64,000 nucleotides of DNA, taken from Parietaria judaica. Taxonomy: Eukaryota > Streptophyta > Magnoliopsida > Rosales > Urticaceae. The stretch spans positions 29,259,056 through 29,323,055 of the forward strand of contig OX940868.1 in the NCBI GenBank assembly GCA_954871525.1, in the 5' to 3' direction. The notes beneath the pieces were generated by a model that had not been told where the DNA came from, did not search any database, and was given only the letters and a program-made list of their open reading frames with translations. How positions within the stretch are numbered: the stretch's first letter is position 1; each line of letters opens with the position of its first letter. The position numbers and the translations under genes were made by a program. Of the stretch, positions 48,505 to 59,845 are shown piece by piece.

Positions 48505-50505
48505 GGAATTTTGATTCTTGTTTGTTGGTTATGACGAAACTTATAAACAAGACTAAATTAGCATTGAAATAACTAACGATTGTTTGCTTGAAGTTTAAAA
48601 TAGAATGAAAATCTGAAACTGCAGACGTAAGATATATACAGATAATATTAATAGTATTAAGATCTCTGTAATTTACTACTTTCTAATTTTCTTTATAATT
48701 TTTTTTTCATTTATAAGATATATCATCGGAAAGTTTAAAAGAGAACAATTTAATAATATGTATAAAGCATATTTTACTTTCTTATGTATAATTCTATACA
48801 ATTTTCAGAAGAAAATAAGGGCCAGATAATAGAATATAGTATAATTCTATACACTTCATCATTTCCAAGAGGCAAAATGGAATTAGGTCATATTATTTTC
48901 CTTTTTTAACTTGGATTGTTGTACGTTTAAACTGATTATTTAAGTGTAATATACTTAAGCCGCTCATTTTCAAGAACTGTTCCAATAAATATATCACAGC
49001 AAGCAATGATCATACAAATAAATTGTTTGTTTCTCAAACAAAATGGTTTACGTGTGCTTGTGTGTAATATACTTATTATTAAGGTCATTTAATTAGTAAA
49101 AAATATATATTAATATTTATATGCTATATCGTACTTGATCCTGTGGCTCGGTTAAAGTCTCAAAATCATTGAAAAGTCTCTTCTTACTCATGATTTCTTG
49201 AGCACAGTTTTGTGTTCATATATATTAAGCTTATCTTAGTATCATTCGAATGGGTTCTCTCTCTCGAATTGGAAATCCATTTTACGTGAAGGATTGAGTG
49301 TTTAAACGAACAATATCCGCATATAGTACTGTATCATTTCGGGGATTTCCGCCTGAGCAAAGAAGGGAAGTACGGAATTTAATCCTTGGCCAAATATCCA
49401 TATAGTGTCGTTGTTCTTACACTTACTCGGGCACATCCCAATAACTTTAGGAATCATGGGTTTCTTAAAAGAATATATTAAGCTTGTTTAAATTTTTACG
49501 AGGCATTTTTATTAAGATATAATATAATATGAGACTCTTAAAAAATGTATACAAAATGAATTTGCGGATCTACTTGGGTTTAACTTTATTGAACTCTATA
49601 ACACGGCAATACAATTGACTTAATTAGACACTATTAAAGAACAAAAATGTAAATTATGTACATTATTAATTGTTTTAAAATTAATCATGCATGTGTCAAA
49701 TGATAAATTTCGTGTTTTTGTTGTTTAACTTTAATTTACAAAAATATAATATTTTAGTTATTTCTTAAAATTTATATTAATTTAAATTAAAAGAGGTCTA
49801 AAATAAATAAATTTATCTTTATAAATTATAATGATTGGCTTGAGTGGCCGGTCGAGCCATAACGAGCGGGAATTTTCTTACGAGAAACGACCTTTTAACA
49901 TAAAATCGTTATGCGACCGTACGTTGCACAACCAGTGTTCCAGCCTGTTATGTAATGTTAATTAGTGTATTCAATCTAATAACAAAAAAAAATTGTATTC
50001 AATCTAAAATAAGATAAAATCATTTCATGGATTATATAACAGAATCACTGTTGTTACAAAAAACAAAAACAAACAAAAAACAAAACAATTTACTTGCATC
50101 AATGGCTGATAATTGGCTCAATGTAGTAATTAACAAAAACCACAAAGTAAATAACCACTCTGTGATGGTGATTATTTACTAAGTGCTGGCTAAACTGTTG
50201 TCTCAATATGTTCTTTTTATATTTATAGTAAATGACTACATAAATTTGTCTATAGTATTTTTATACACCGAAAATAAAAACTAATAATTTTCACGTACCA
50301 TCTTCGCAAAGATGTTAATATACTTACTAGTTACTATCTTACATGTATTACGTGTAGTTCAATACTCTAACTAGTTCCTGAAAACAGTACACTTTTATTC
50401 TATTTTAATCTCATCACCTTCACAACCCATAAAATACAAACAATCTCAGTTCGAATTATTTGCTATTTTAGTCACTAAATTACATGTTAGGAGTGGCTAA
50501 AATCC
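48505..50505. other. intergenic between the divergent GDSL copies C and D
   Basis: Up to about 49530 the sequence is homologous to the 5' flank of copy A. The remainder is AT-rich with no recognisable gene. It must contain both divergent promoters. Confidence 0.45.
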
Positions 50506-50512
50506 TATAAAA
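50506..50512 (+). promoter_or_regulatory. TATA box of GDSL copy D
   Basis: CCTATAAAACCCC lies 88 bp upstream of the ATG at 50594, the same word and spacing as in copies A and C. Confidence 0.7.
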
Positions 50513-50593
50513 CCCCATTGTTTTTATTTAATACGTACACTCATCATATATCAAACCAATCAATAAGAAGAAGAAGATCAGTTGATTCTAGAC

Positions 50594-52571
50594 ATGGCAA
50601 AATTCTCAGAATTCATTGTCTCTTTAATAATCTTTGTTTCGTTTTTCTGGGGAAGATCTGAAGCTCAGTTAGCTTCGGGTTTATATGTGTTTGGAGACTC
50701 GACGGTTGATGTTGGCAATAACAACGATCTGAAGATAAATTCCAAGTATGCTCCTTATGGCATAGATTTTCCCGGTGGAGCCACGGGTAGACCCTCTAAT
50801 GGCCTTCTCATACCCGATTTTATAGGTATGTCACGGAAACATGCATCCTGTTTTCTTATATTAAAAAGAGATTAAAGCAACTACTAGATATAAATATTAA
50901 ATAGAATAGTACTACTAGATACTGTATTGGCTCATTTTATTTCGTCTAACCTTTTGTACACAAGCATATATACATATAATATTTATGCATTCAAGGTTAA
51001 TTTAAAGTTGCCCTAAATGATTAATGTATGCAGCTCAATCACTTGGATTGGCGAGTCCACCAGCAATCAAACAAGCAAATCCAAGTGCTCGTAACATTCA
51101 AGGTTTTAACTACGCATCTTCCTCGGCTGGGATTCTTCCTGAATCAGGCTTTGTAAGTTAAATTCTTAACTCGGGAATCGTTAGTTAAATATTTTTTTTT
51201 TAATTTAAATACATATGTGTAGCACTATATACATATATATATATACATATATATAAACATTCACAAAATATAAGGGTGAAACCAGGACCACAAAACTCGA
51301 TGATATTCCTCCCAGTTTTGGTTTTCATGGAATTGAAAAACTCATCTTGGTCCTAATTTTGTAAAACATTAATATTTTTATAACCAGTTAAATCCGAAAA
51401 TGTTGATTTCAAATAAGGATTTACCGAAACCAAAATTTATTAGTTTGAAACCGGGATTTTATATAATATAATATATATATATAGAAAATTTCCGCGTTTG
51501 ATTTGTGAAAACTAAGATTACTCGGATCACGGTGCTTTGTGAGTTGTTGCATAGAATGACAATGTAATTTAAATGAGACATATATTCATGCGTACTTGGA
51601 TTATCTCAGGCTGGTTCATTGTCATTGGTGGCTCAAGTAGCATTGTTCAAGAAGACAGTTGAAGAATATCTGCCACAACAATTCAAGAACCCAGATCTTT
51701 TGAAGAGCCACTTGTCAAAGTCAATATTCTTGGTAGTCATCGGAGTCAACGATTATGCACTCAACTTTATGAGAAAAAGGAGCAAAGGTGAATTCTTTGA
51801 TGAAGACGCAGTTGCTTCGCTCCTCGTAGCAAAGTTGGGAAGTAACTTGCAAGTAAGTCCACTTATAAGTCGTAACATTTTTTAAGAAATAATTCACTAT
51901 AGTACATTAAAACTTTTTTGAAAATTTTACAGGATATGTATAACTTGGGAGCAAGAAAATTTGTAGTGTTCAATATAGAACCACTTGGGTGTTTGCCCCA
52001 TACAACAACAAACGACAACACCAGATGTTTGAATGACTTGAACTCGTTAGTGATTAAGTACAACAACAAGCTCCCGGCATTGCTTACGCAGTTAGCCGCG
52101 AAAGCTCCGGGTTCAAAGTTCATCCTCGGGAAGAATTACGACCATGTTATGAATCTTGTGGAGCAGCCACAAAAATATGGTAAATTATCTTTACATATAC
52201 TGTAGAGCAAAAGAATAAATCGTTAGTTTAGTCTTAGAATGTTGAATAATATTATTATGTGACTATATATTTCCAACACCCTTCAGTAAATTCTTTCGAA
52301 TTATTGCTTCATACTGTTATATTTCTATTTTTAAACAAGCGTATGGTTTCTTTTGTTACTAGGGTTTAAAGACAGCACAACCCCGTGTTGTGGGCTCACA
52401 CAATATGGCACGTGCGATGGGGCGAAGACGACATGCCCGGACAGAAACGCGCACGTGTTTTTTGACGCATTTCACCCGACACAAGCTGCTTACAAGATCA
52501 TTGCTCAGAACTGTTTCAATGGTGTGGGAGTGTGTCAACCAATTAATATCAAACAATTAGCATCATTGTAG
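50594..52571 (+). CDS. GDSL esterase/lipase, copy D, 5 exons
   Basis: Exons: 50594-50825, 51034-51152, 51610-51852, 51933-52179, 52363-52571; 349 residues. Signal peptide ~1-24 ([11 protein letters not shown]). Catalytic blocks are [12 protein letters not shown] (Ser36), [18 protein letters not shown] and FFDAFHPTQ (Asp315, His318). It keeps the canonical HPT after the catalytic His, unlike copies A-C. It has the same intron positions, but exons 1, 4 and 5 differ slightly in length, so it is the most diverged of the four and probably the older branch. It is on the opposite strand, divergent from copy C. All introns are GT-AG and there is no sign of decay. Probably a secreted esterase; the substrate is unknown. 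Confidence 0.93.
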
Positions 52572-54398
52572 ATCATACTAATAATACTATTTGATGATTA
52601 TATTGTATTAATTACGATCAATGTCAATTAATCATTTCGCTTGGCAATAAAAAAAAACTTTCTGAATGTTTAGTCATGAATCGTGATCACCTCAATTATA
52701 ATGTTTGTTATTGTTTTATCACACAAAGTACATGAATATTGTGCAAATTTTTCGATGAAAAGTACCTTTTTTTTTATTTATTTGTGAAGGAAAAGTACCT
52801 TTGGTTTAAAACAATTGAAATTAAAGATCAATAAAAATAATTTTTTCCTTCCAAATTTTATTATTTTTCATATTAATTGTGTGGACTGTGGACATTTACT
52901 AAAACTCTGCTTCATACAAACTTAACGTTTAAAAATAGTAGTGTTATTGGGCCGGTTTAGCCCAAATTGTAAATGTTAAAGGATTTAAAGCTAAATAGGC
53001 CCATTCGAGATGTTTTTCGGCCCAAAATGTCAAAAAAATTAAGGAAATTGTACGAAATGCCTAATTTTGTGTCAAACCTTTTAAGAAATACTCATTTGTG
53101 AGAGTAAAAAAATACACACAACGAGCATTTTTTTGAAAAGTTTGACACAAAATGGGCATTACGTTCATTTACCCTAAAAAATATATAAATACTTTATTAA
53201 AGTTAATACTTTCGTCGTTAATTCTATATAATATATTTTTTCTAAAAGGACCAACTATTACAGAACCCTTACGAGTTATAGAACCCTTACATAAGATTGA
53301 TAAAGTCTTGTCAGTTATTATATATAAAAAAAACCGATAAAAGTATTCAAAATAACACGGTATATTCAAAATTTATAATAACAAAATTTGTGTTTTGTCT
53401 CCTGTGTTTATAACTTTTCATTACTATTAAAAAAAAATACACTGTAGATAATTTATATTAAATACTTTTTCCCTTTAAGTTTTAAGATTTTTATGTCAAA
53501 TAATTAAATGTGATTGAAATTTTTTACGATCATCAGTAACTCATGTTGACCCAGCATTCAATTATCCACGTGTTCAGCGGGTCTAACTCGGAACTCGAAC
53601 CTTGGATCTGATTATAAGTTTAAGTCATTTTTACGCATTATTATTAACTTTTGATATTTTTGCCGCAGTTATCTCTGTTTAAAATAAGATGTTTTTTATT
53701 CTTCTCGACAATCTAATCATGCTTCTTATATATTATTATTTTCTTAGACCAAATCTTGTTTCATATTGTGTGGGGTACATAGGTATGTTGTAGGTGTACT
53801 ACTTGAGATTTTCTTTCATTTCAAAATCAATTAAATAAAACAAAGTTAGAAATACCGATCCAGCCAAAAGTCACACAATTGATCCTGACCCTTTTTTTTT
53901 TTTTTAATAAATCAACAAATTTTATATTAAAAAAATAGTATTTTCCAAAAGTCATAAACGGGTCAAGACACAGGTCAACTTGATCCAATTGCCCCGCCCT
54001 AACCCGTCTTGTCCAGCAAACGGAACATGGCGGATTTTTGAAGAGCGATCCAGGCCCACAAATCCATACACAATGTCATGGCACGAGGCAGTATATTACA
54101 CTTCTGGTATGGACGGGTTTATACGTGTTAATTTTATCTTCTATAGTAAATTTATTTAAAAATATCTCAGTTTATGGAGTGGGACTACGCGACAGGTTTT
54201 AATAGGCCACAAGGTGTGCCAGATCGACCCGGCCTAAGCCAATATAACACAACTTAGCCCGGCTCTTTCTATGGAGCGGGCGTTTTTTCCCGGGTCGGCC
54301 CACCCAACGGACACCTGTACTCTTTTTAGCAAGGAATTATTTTGGCAACTTCATTGATTATTTATATTTATAGTAGTAAGTAGAAATAATGAGGCATG
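52572..54398. other. intergenic with MITE and degenerate GC-rich repeat remnants
   Basis: Contains the MITE at 53043-53174. Between about 53870 and 54310 lies a set of CGGGTC/GGCCC-rich phrases typical of decayed plant transposon ends. No gene is seen. Confidence 0.45.
53043..53174. mobile_element. Tourist-like MITE, 132 bp
   Basis: The left end is GGAAATTGTACGAAATGCC and the right end, reverse complemented, is GGGTAAATGAACGTAATGCCC. Inner arms are TTTGTGTCAAAC and GTTTGACACAAAA. TAA flanks both sides (53040-53042 and 53175-53177), the target duplication of Tourist/Harbinger MITEs. A second copy sits at 47716-47846. Confidence 0.82.
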
Positions 54399-54399
54399 A

Positions 54400-54443
54400 C
54401 ACGTGTAATGAATGGGATGTGAAAGCTGTAAGAAAGACACGTG
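54400..54443. promoter_or_regulatory. two ABRE/G-box motifs on the far side of the hAT insertion
   Basis: GACACGTGTA has its CACGTG at 54400-54405 and GACACGTGGC has its CACGTG at 54438-54443. Both contain the ACGTG core bound by ABF/AREB bZIP factors. Without the hAT element they would lie roughly 105-145 bp upstream of the third motif at 56817. They are inferred to belong to the PP2C promoter. Confidence 0.5.
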
Positions 54444-55005
54444 GCTTTCTGGAAGGAAGGAGTGTGTCATGAGAAATCCATGGGTAAGCAACAAGTAGAG
54501 CTGCAACTCGCGACTCCAATCCCAGAATCGCGACGAGTCGCGATGGTTTGGGTGGAGTCGCGACGCATCGCGACGCGAGGCGTGGAGTCGCGACGAGTCG
54601 CGATTCCTGCGCGTCGTCGCGATGCGTCTGGTCGATCCGCGTGATGGGCGATCGACGGCTCTCGCTGAGCCACGTCAGCAATCCGTGAGAGGGGGAGAAA
54701 ATGTGTTTCTTTGTGGCATTAATACTATGTTTTTACCCGAAATTAATTACTCAACCATAATTTTTACCCACTTTACTCGAATTCCAACCCAAAAATTTCA
54801 AATTTCAATATTTTTCACCCAACTTTATTAACCCACTTCACCCACCTCAATAATTATTCACCCACCCAACTCTCTTCTCAAATCCTATAAATACCACCTC
54901 TCCCACCCTCATTTCCTCACCAACAATCTTCCAACTCTCTCTCAAATTCTCTCAACTCTCTAAGTTTTTTCCCTCTAAAGCTCTCAAGTTCTCAAATTTC
55001 CCATT

Positions 55006-55143
55006 ATGTCTCGAAGAAGCGGTGGTAGTTCCGGGGGTCGTAGGGCGGCTAGGGATTTGGTTCCTGATTTTAATGCCGGGGAGCAATCGCAACCTACGTC
55101 TCTTGAAAGTCTTAGTATGCTCTGTGGTTGCGGTTCCGACTGA
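55006..55143 (+). pseudogene. N-terminal remnant of hAT transposase frame
   Basis: A 45-codon frame beginning MSRRSGGSSGGRRAARD and stopping at TGA 55141-55143. The Ser/Gly/Arg-rich start and its position after a CT-rich leader with TATAAATACCACC (about 54885) fit the 5' end of the element's own gene. Attribution rests on position; no zinc finger remains. Confidence 0.45.
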
Positions 55144-55427
55144 TCTTCCACATCAGAAACGAATTTCTTGAGATTTAATAATCATTTAATCTTATTAATT
55201 TAATTAAACTTTATATGGTTACTTAATAAGTTAAAAACCTTCCAATTTAATTTAATTATTTTATTTTAATTAATTAATTTGCCACGTCTCTTGAAAGTCT
55301 TAGTATGCTCTGTGGTTGCGGTTCCGACTGATCTTCCACATCAGAAACGAATTTCTTGAGATTTAATAATCATTTAATCATATTAATTTAATAAAACTTT
55401 AAATGGTTACTTAAATAAGTTAAAAAA
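55096..55427. repeat. ~142-bp direct duplication inside the hAT element
   Basis: Copies at 55096-55237 and 55284-55427, offset 188 bp, start ACGTCTCTTGAAAGTCTTAG and run through GATCTTCCACATCAGAAACG into AT-rich sequence with only a few differences. A second, shorter repeat, GGAACCTCGGGGAGTTC, occurs at about 55548 and 55626. Confidence 0.85.
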
Positions 55428-55811
55428 ATTAAAAAGGTAATTTGTATGTGTGATAATAATTATAAAGTTCTTATTGGATTACGCGGTGTCTTAGAAAGAT
55501 TGGTTTTTAAATAAGGTTTGCTTTGCAATCTCCTCCAAGCTAGCCTGGGAACCTCGGGGAGTTCTGTCTAGAAAAGCTTGGGCCTAAAGCGAGATCATAG
55601 CATCCTTTCCAGTCGATCTGGCCGTGGAACCTCGGGGAGTTCCGTCCAAAAGAGTTTGATAATTATTTTCACACATAAGAAATACCATTTTAATTTTGTT
55701 AACTTTTTTATTTAACTTTTAATTAAATCAATATGATGAATAATAAACTTTATGACATTTAAATTTTTGATTTTCCTTTTGTTTTAATAGAGTTAATCCT
55801 CATGGCTTGGC

Positions 55812-56153
55812 GTGGGGACGGCCAAACACGGCCCCGGTGTGGAAATTTTTTCACGAAGATCGGCACATCAACGATCGAGGCGAGCGTCAAGAATGGCGAG
55901 AATATCTCCGCTATTGGCAAGAATGGCGAGGGATATACTGTCCATCCCCATTTCCAGCGTTGCTTCGGAGAGCGTTTTTAGCACGGCTCAATATCTCATC
56001 AACGACCGGCGGGCGTCAACCACCAACACACACGTCGAGCAGATTGTGGTGTTGAATGATTTGTTGTTCAACCCCCCCGTGATTGCCGAACGCTCCGAGC
56101 CAAGCGATCTGGAGATAATGACGGAAAGATTCAACGCAATGTTCCCCGAGTAA
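55812..56153 (+). pseudogene. hAT transposase C-terminal dimerisation domain (hATC) remnant
   Basis: Residues ILSIPISSVASESVFSTAQY, then LINDRRASTTNTHVEQIVVL and NDLLF match the hATC dimerisation motif of hAT transposases (the SESxFS...RR pattern). The frame ends at 56153 with a normal stop, followed by an A/T-rich 3' region to the right terminus. The upstream catalytic domain is missing. Confidence 0.85.
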
Positions 56154-56816
56154 TGATGTGCTCTTTCCTCTCTTGGTTTTATGTCCCTAAGGAGGGTTTT
56201 ACAAGAGAGGTTTTAGTGAGGCATCTTGTAATATTTACACTGAATATTTACAGCTCTCTTCCACCTTATTGTAATATTCACAATGAATAATACAACTTCT
56301 TGTTTTTAATATCTCGTCTTATCGTATTTAATTATATATTTGTTGATTAAATTTGTTCAAATTATTAATATGTTACAAATTAATATTTATTAACATATGT
56401 TACAAATTAAAAACGAACATATAAATCAAACTTATTAATATGTTACAAAATAATAATTATAACATATTTAAATATTAATTTTGAAATAAATTAATTACTA
56501 TAAATAATAAAAATATGTAAATATAGTTTTTAAATTATTGATAAAGTTTGATGATAAAATTCGGGTAAAAACTAACTAAGTTTAACACTGAAAAAAACTA
56601 GATACATATGCCACAAAGTAGAAAAATCGAAGAACCCGTGCAATTTCTCGCCCCTGAAACCTTGGTCGCGATTTCTCGCGACGTCGCCAGTCGCGACCCG
56701 TCGCGACGCCGAAGCTCGCGATTTTGGCGACGTCCATCGCGACGTATCACACCTCTAGCAACAAGGGACTCATAAGCATTTTTCTGTCGCAACTCAACTC
56801 ACCCTTTTAATGATAT

Positions 56817-56828
56817 GGACACGTGTCC
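56817..56828. promoter_or_regulatory. palindromic ABRE/G-box GGACACGTGTCC of the PP2C gene
   Basis: A perfect 12-bp palindrome with ACGTG core, 51 bp downstream of the hAT target duplication and ~150 bp before the leader intron donor. ABREs recruit ABF/AREB factors. Group A PP2C genes are known to be induced by ABA as negative feedback, so the motif is consistent with the gene's expected regulation. Confidence 0.6.
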
Positions 56829-56980
56829 TCCTTCCACCTTTCTCAATAAAATAAAAACAATTATATTATATTAAAATAAAAATAAAAGCGAGCGAACTCT
56901 CTCGCTCTCTCTCTCATTGAATCTCTCTGAAGAAATTGGACTGAAGCTCTTGAGATTCCTCTCTCTTCGCTCAGCAGCAG

Positions 56981-57833
56981 GTAAGCTTGGGATTCTCTTG
57001 TTTGATTGTTTGGCTTCGGATTCTGTTGGGGTTAGTCTCGGGGATTCGATCAGTGGACACGATTCGTCGAATCTTCTGATGATGACGATGATTCGTCGTT
57101 GTGGTTTAATGATGATTGATTCATCTTCCATGGCTGTGTGTGTGTGGGTGGGTGTTGGAAGAAAGAAGCACAAGAAATGAGAACCGGAGAGGGGAAAAAC
57201 GTGGAGAAAAGATGATATATTCGCGCGGAAGAGAGAGATAGATATGGCGAGAGGTGTTTTAGCCTTAGATCTAGGGATTTCGATTTGTGATGCGGTTGGG
57301 TTTTTTCGATTTGGGGCTTTCTTGTGACTGCCGTGACTATTCTCGGGTTTTCTGGCTCTATATTTGTAGATGAAGATTGAATTACTGTCACATTCTGTTG
57401 AGCGTTTGTGTTTCTTACTGGGTTTTTGGTAGTTTGCAAGGATAGGGGAAGAATCTGGTTACTAAAAGTAGAAGGAGTTGAATAACTAGGAGTGTAGATT
57501 CTGACTGGTTCATCAGATCTGATGCTCTGTTTCTCATAGCTTTGGATTAGGTCATAGTTATCCTAATAAAATTGTATTAAAGTATGACTGCGATTGTGAA
57601 TAGATTGGTGGATCTGTGTAGATGTTCAGCCCGTGCTAAATTCGTCGTTACATTTTGATTCGGGATATATCTTGTAGGAAAATGTCGCTTTTGTTAGCTT
57701 TTGTTCGGGAAGATAATTTCGTTAGGGTTTTATTTATGTCTTATTTCGTTTTATAGTTGGACTTCTCTAGCATTTTTGAATTTCCGGGTGAACGTATTAT
57801 GATTGTTCAACTGCTTTATGTTGCTTTGCAGTT
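56981..57833 (+). other. leader (5'-UTR) intron of the HAB1-like PP2C
   Basis: A strong donor (AGCAGCAG/GTAAGC) at 56981 follows a TC-rich leader. A plausible acceptor TTTGCAG ends near 57833, with the ATG at 58033. The donor is convincing; the acceptor is one of several candidates. The region 56766-58032 otherwise holds only promoter and leader sequence. Confidence 0.55.
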
Positions 57834-58032
57834 TCGTTTTTTTAATCTTATGATGATGTCGAATGTTGAACTTTTTCTTCGGTGTATTTGTTTGCACTCC
57901 CGCTGGCACGATGATAATCACTTGCAAAGGGAGAGATAGCGTTTTTGACAGTAGACTTCTAACTCAGCTTCAGAGAACTGGCCGAAGAAAACTGAAAATG
58001 TACCGATCACCGCAAGAAACTGAAGAGATTTG

Positions 58033-59845
58033 ATGGAGGAGATAATGCCGTCGGCTGTGGCAGTCACACTTAGTTTAGACGATTCTAAACTTGACAACAC
58101 TGGAATCGCAGCTCACGTAGAAATTACTCAGCTTAAGCTTCTCAGCGAGAGCGGGAATTTCTCTGCCGATTCACTCAGTAACCGGAGCTGCAACACTGCC
58201 ATCTGTCTCACTGGTGATGTCATGGTCCAAGTGAGCGACGAAGACGAACTTATGGCCATCGGTGATGGGAAAACCGGGATTCTGAAAAACAACGTGGTGG
58301 AGATCGGGAACGTGACAGATGGTCAGATCGTGGCCAAGGCCATCATCATGGTGGAGGCGAGCAACGGGAAGGTGCCAGCTAGCGAGCTAATTGTGGCAAA
58401 GCTGACTCCGGCTTCGGATATAACCGGCCAGGCCGAGGTGGTGGCATCGACGGTGGTGATTCAGTCTCACGGGGAGGGTCATTTCAGTCGAGGAAGGAGT
58501 GTTTTTGAACTGGACTGTATTCCCCTTTGGGGTTCGGTTTCTCTCTGTGGGAGACGACCGGAGATGGAAGATGCAGTTTCTGCCGTACCACAGTTTTTGA
58601 AAATTCCAATCAAAATGCTTATTGATAGTCGTGTGGTTGGTGGAATCAGTACAAAGCTGACCCACGTAACCAGTCATTTTTTCGGTGTTTATGATGGTCA
58701 TGGAGGATCTCAGGTAAAGTAAACAGTAAATTAATTTTTCTCCAATTTTTTGGAAGGTTTCAAACAAACTTTAGGAAGTTTCTTCTTTGTTTCTTATAAT
58801 TTAATACTGGAGTAAGTAAATAATTCTTTATTTGTGCAGGTTGCTAATTATTGTCGCGACCGCCTCCATTTGGCGATGGCCGAGGAGATTGGGTTATTCA
58901 AGGATGATGTAGGAGAAAATCCACAAGGGCAGTGGGAGAAAGTCTTTACTTCAGGATTTCAGAAGGTAGACGATGAAATTGGGGGTAAAATTGGTAGAAG
59001 TAGCGGGGATGATTTGGCGTCTACGTGTGAGCCTGTTGCTCCAGAAACTGTGGGGTCTACGGCCGTCGTTGCCATAGTTTGTTCGTCGCACATCATCGTT
59101 GCAAACTGCGGTGATTCTAGAGCGGTGCTATGCCGAGGCAAAGAAGCTGTACCGTTATCCGTCGATCATAAAGTAAGTTTATTCACTGAAAAAATAAAGT
59201 AAATCGATCATCGGGAAGTCATTTTGCTGAAAAGGTTATCTGTTAATCCTGTTTTGATGATTCTTCTCAGCCAAACCGAGAAGATGAATACGCAAGGATT
59301 GAAGCAGCCGGCGGGAAGGTCATACAGTGGGACGGACACCGTGTTTTTGGCGTTTTAGCTATGTCAAGGTCCATCGGTACGTCTCATGTTAGCCTCGGTC
59401 TTGCAAAACCGACCATAAGCTTCATGAATTTCTCTCTTCTTAGGGTCTGGAATTTTGAATTGAAAAATGAGGAAAATTTGGAAAAGAACTTATTTTGTGG
59501 TCCTTTATAGGTGACAGATTCTTGAAACCGTGGATCATCCCGGAACCGGAGGTGATGTTTGTTCCCCGGGTGAGAGACGATGAGTGCCTCATCCTAGCCA
59601 GCGACGGGCTTTGGGACGTGATGACGAACGAGGAAGTATGTGACGTGGCGAGGCGGAGGATCCTGATCTGGCACAAGAAGAACGGGACGACACCCCTGGC
59701 TGAGAGGGGCTTGGGTGCTGACCCAGCAGCACAAGCGGCGGCCGAGCACCTGTCGATGCTGGCGATGCAGAAGGGCAGCAAGGACAACGTGTCGGTGATC
59801 GTGGTGGATCTGAAGGCTCAGAGGAAGTTCAAGACGAAATCTTAG
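58033..59845 (+). CDS. HAB1: group A protein phosphatase 2C (HAB1-like), ABA co-receptor, 4 exons
   Basis: Exons: 58033-58713, 58840-59172, 59271-59376, 59511-59845; 484 residues (HAB1 about 511). A variable N-terminal regulatory part of ~165 residues starts [15 protein letters not shown], as in HAB-type proteins. The PP2C domain follows: [27 protein letters not shown] (Asp221 with the metal-binding DG), [47 protein letters not shown] and [20 protein letters not shown]. Trp358 in [10 protein letters not shown] is the residue that inserts next to ABA-bound PYR/PYL receptors. The protein therefore should dephosphorylate SnRK2 kinases in nucleus and cytosol and be inhibited by ABA receptors. The symbol is used by similarity (HAB1/HAB2 clade). 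Nearby ABREs fit ABA feedback. A hAT element lies just upstream. Confidence 0.94.

Larger units (their letters stand above)
54496..56757. mobile_element. hAT DNA transposon, non-autonomous derivative, 2262 bp
   Basis: Perfect 8-bp target duplication GCAACAAG at 54488-54495 and 56758-56765. The left terminus is TAGAGCTGCAACTCGCGAC and the right terminus, reverse complemented, is TAGAGGTGTGATACGTCGCG. Both ends carry many TCGCGA(C/T) words within ~150 bp, likely subterminal transposase-binding repeats. Inside are a short start of a transposase-like frame (55006-55143), a ~142-bp direct duplication, and a hAT dimerisation-domain remnant (55812-56153). The zinc finger and catalytic core are absent, so the element needs help in trans to move. 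It shares termini with the 293-bp MITE at 29829. Confidence 0.9.

Noticed and set aside
49840..49960. GC-richer patch with CGGTCGAGCC and CGACC words between GDSL copies C and D
   Set aside because: Too short and without termini or repeats to define an element.
57918..58100. Alternative start upstream of MEEIMPS for the PP2C gene
   Set aside because: There is no in-frame ATG immediately upstream; MEE(I/M)-type start matches the HAB clade.
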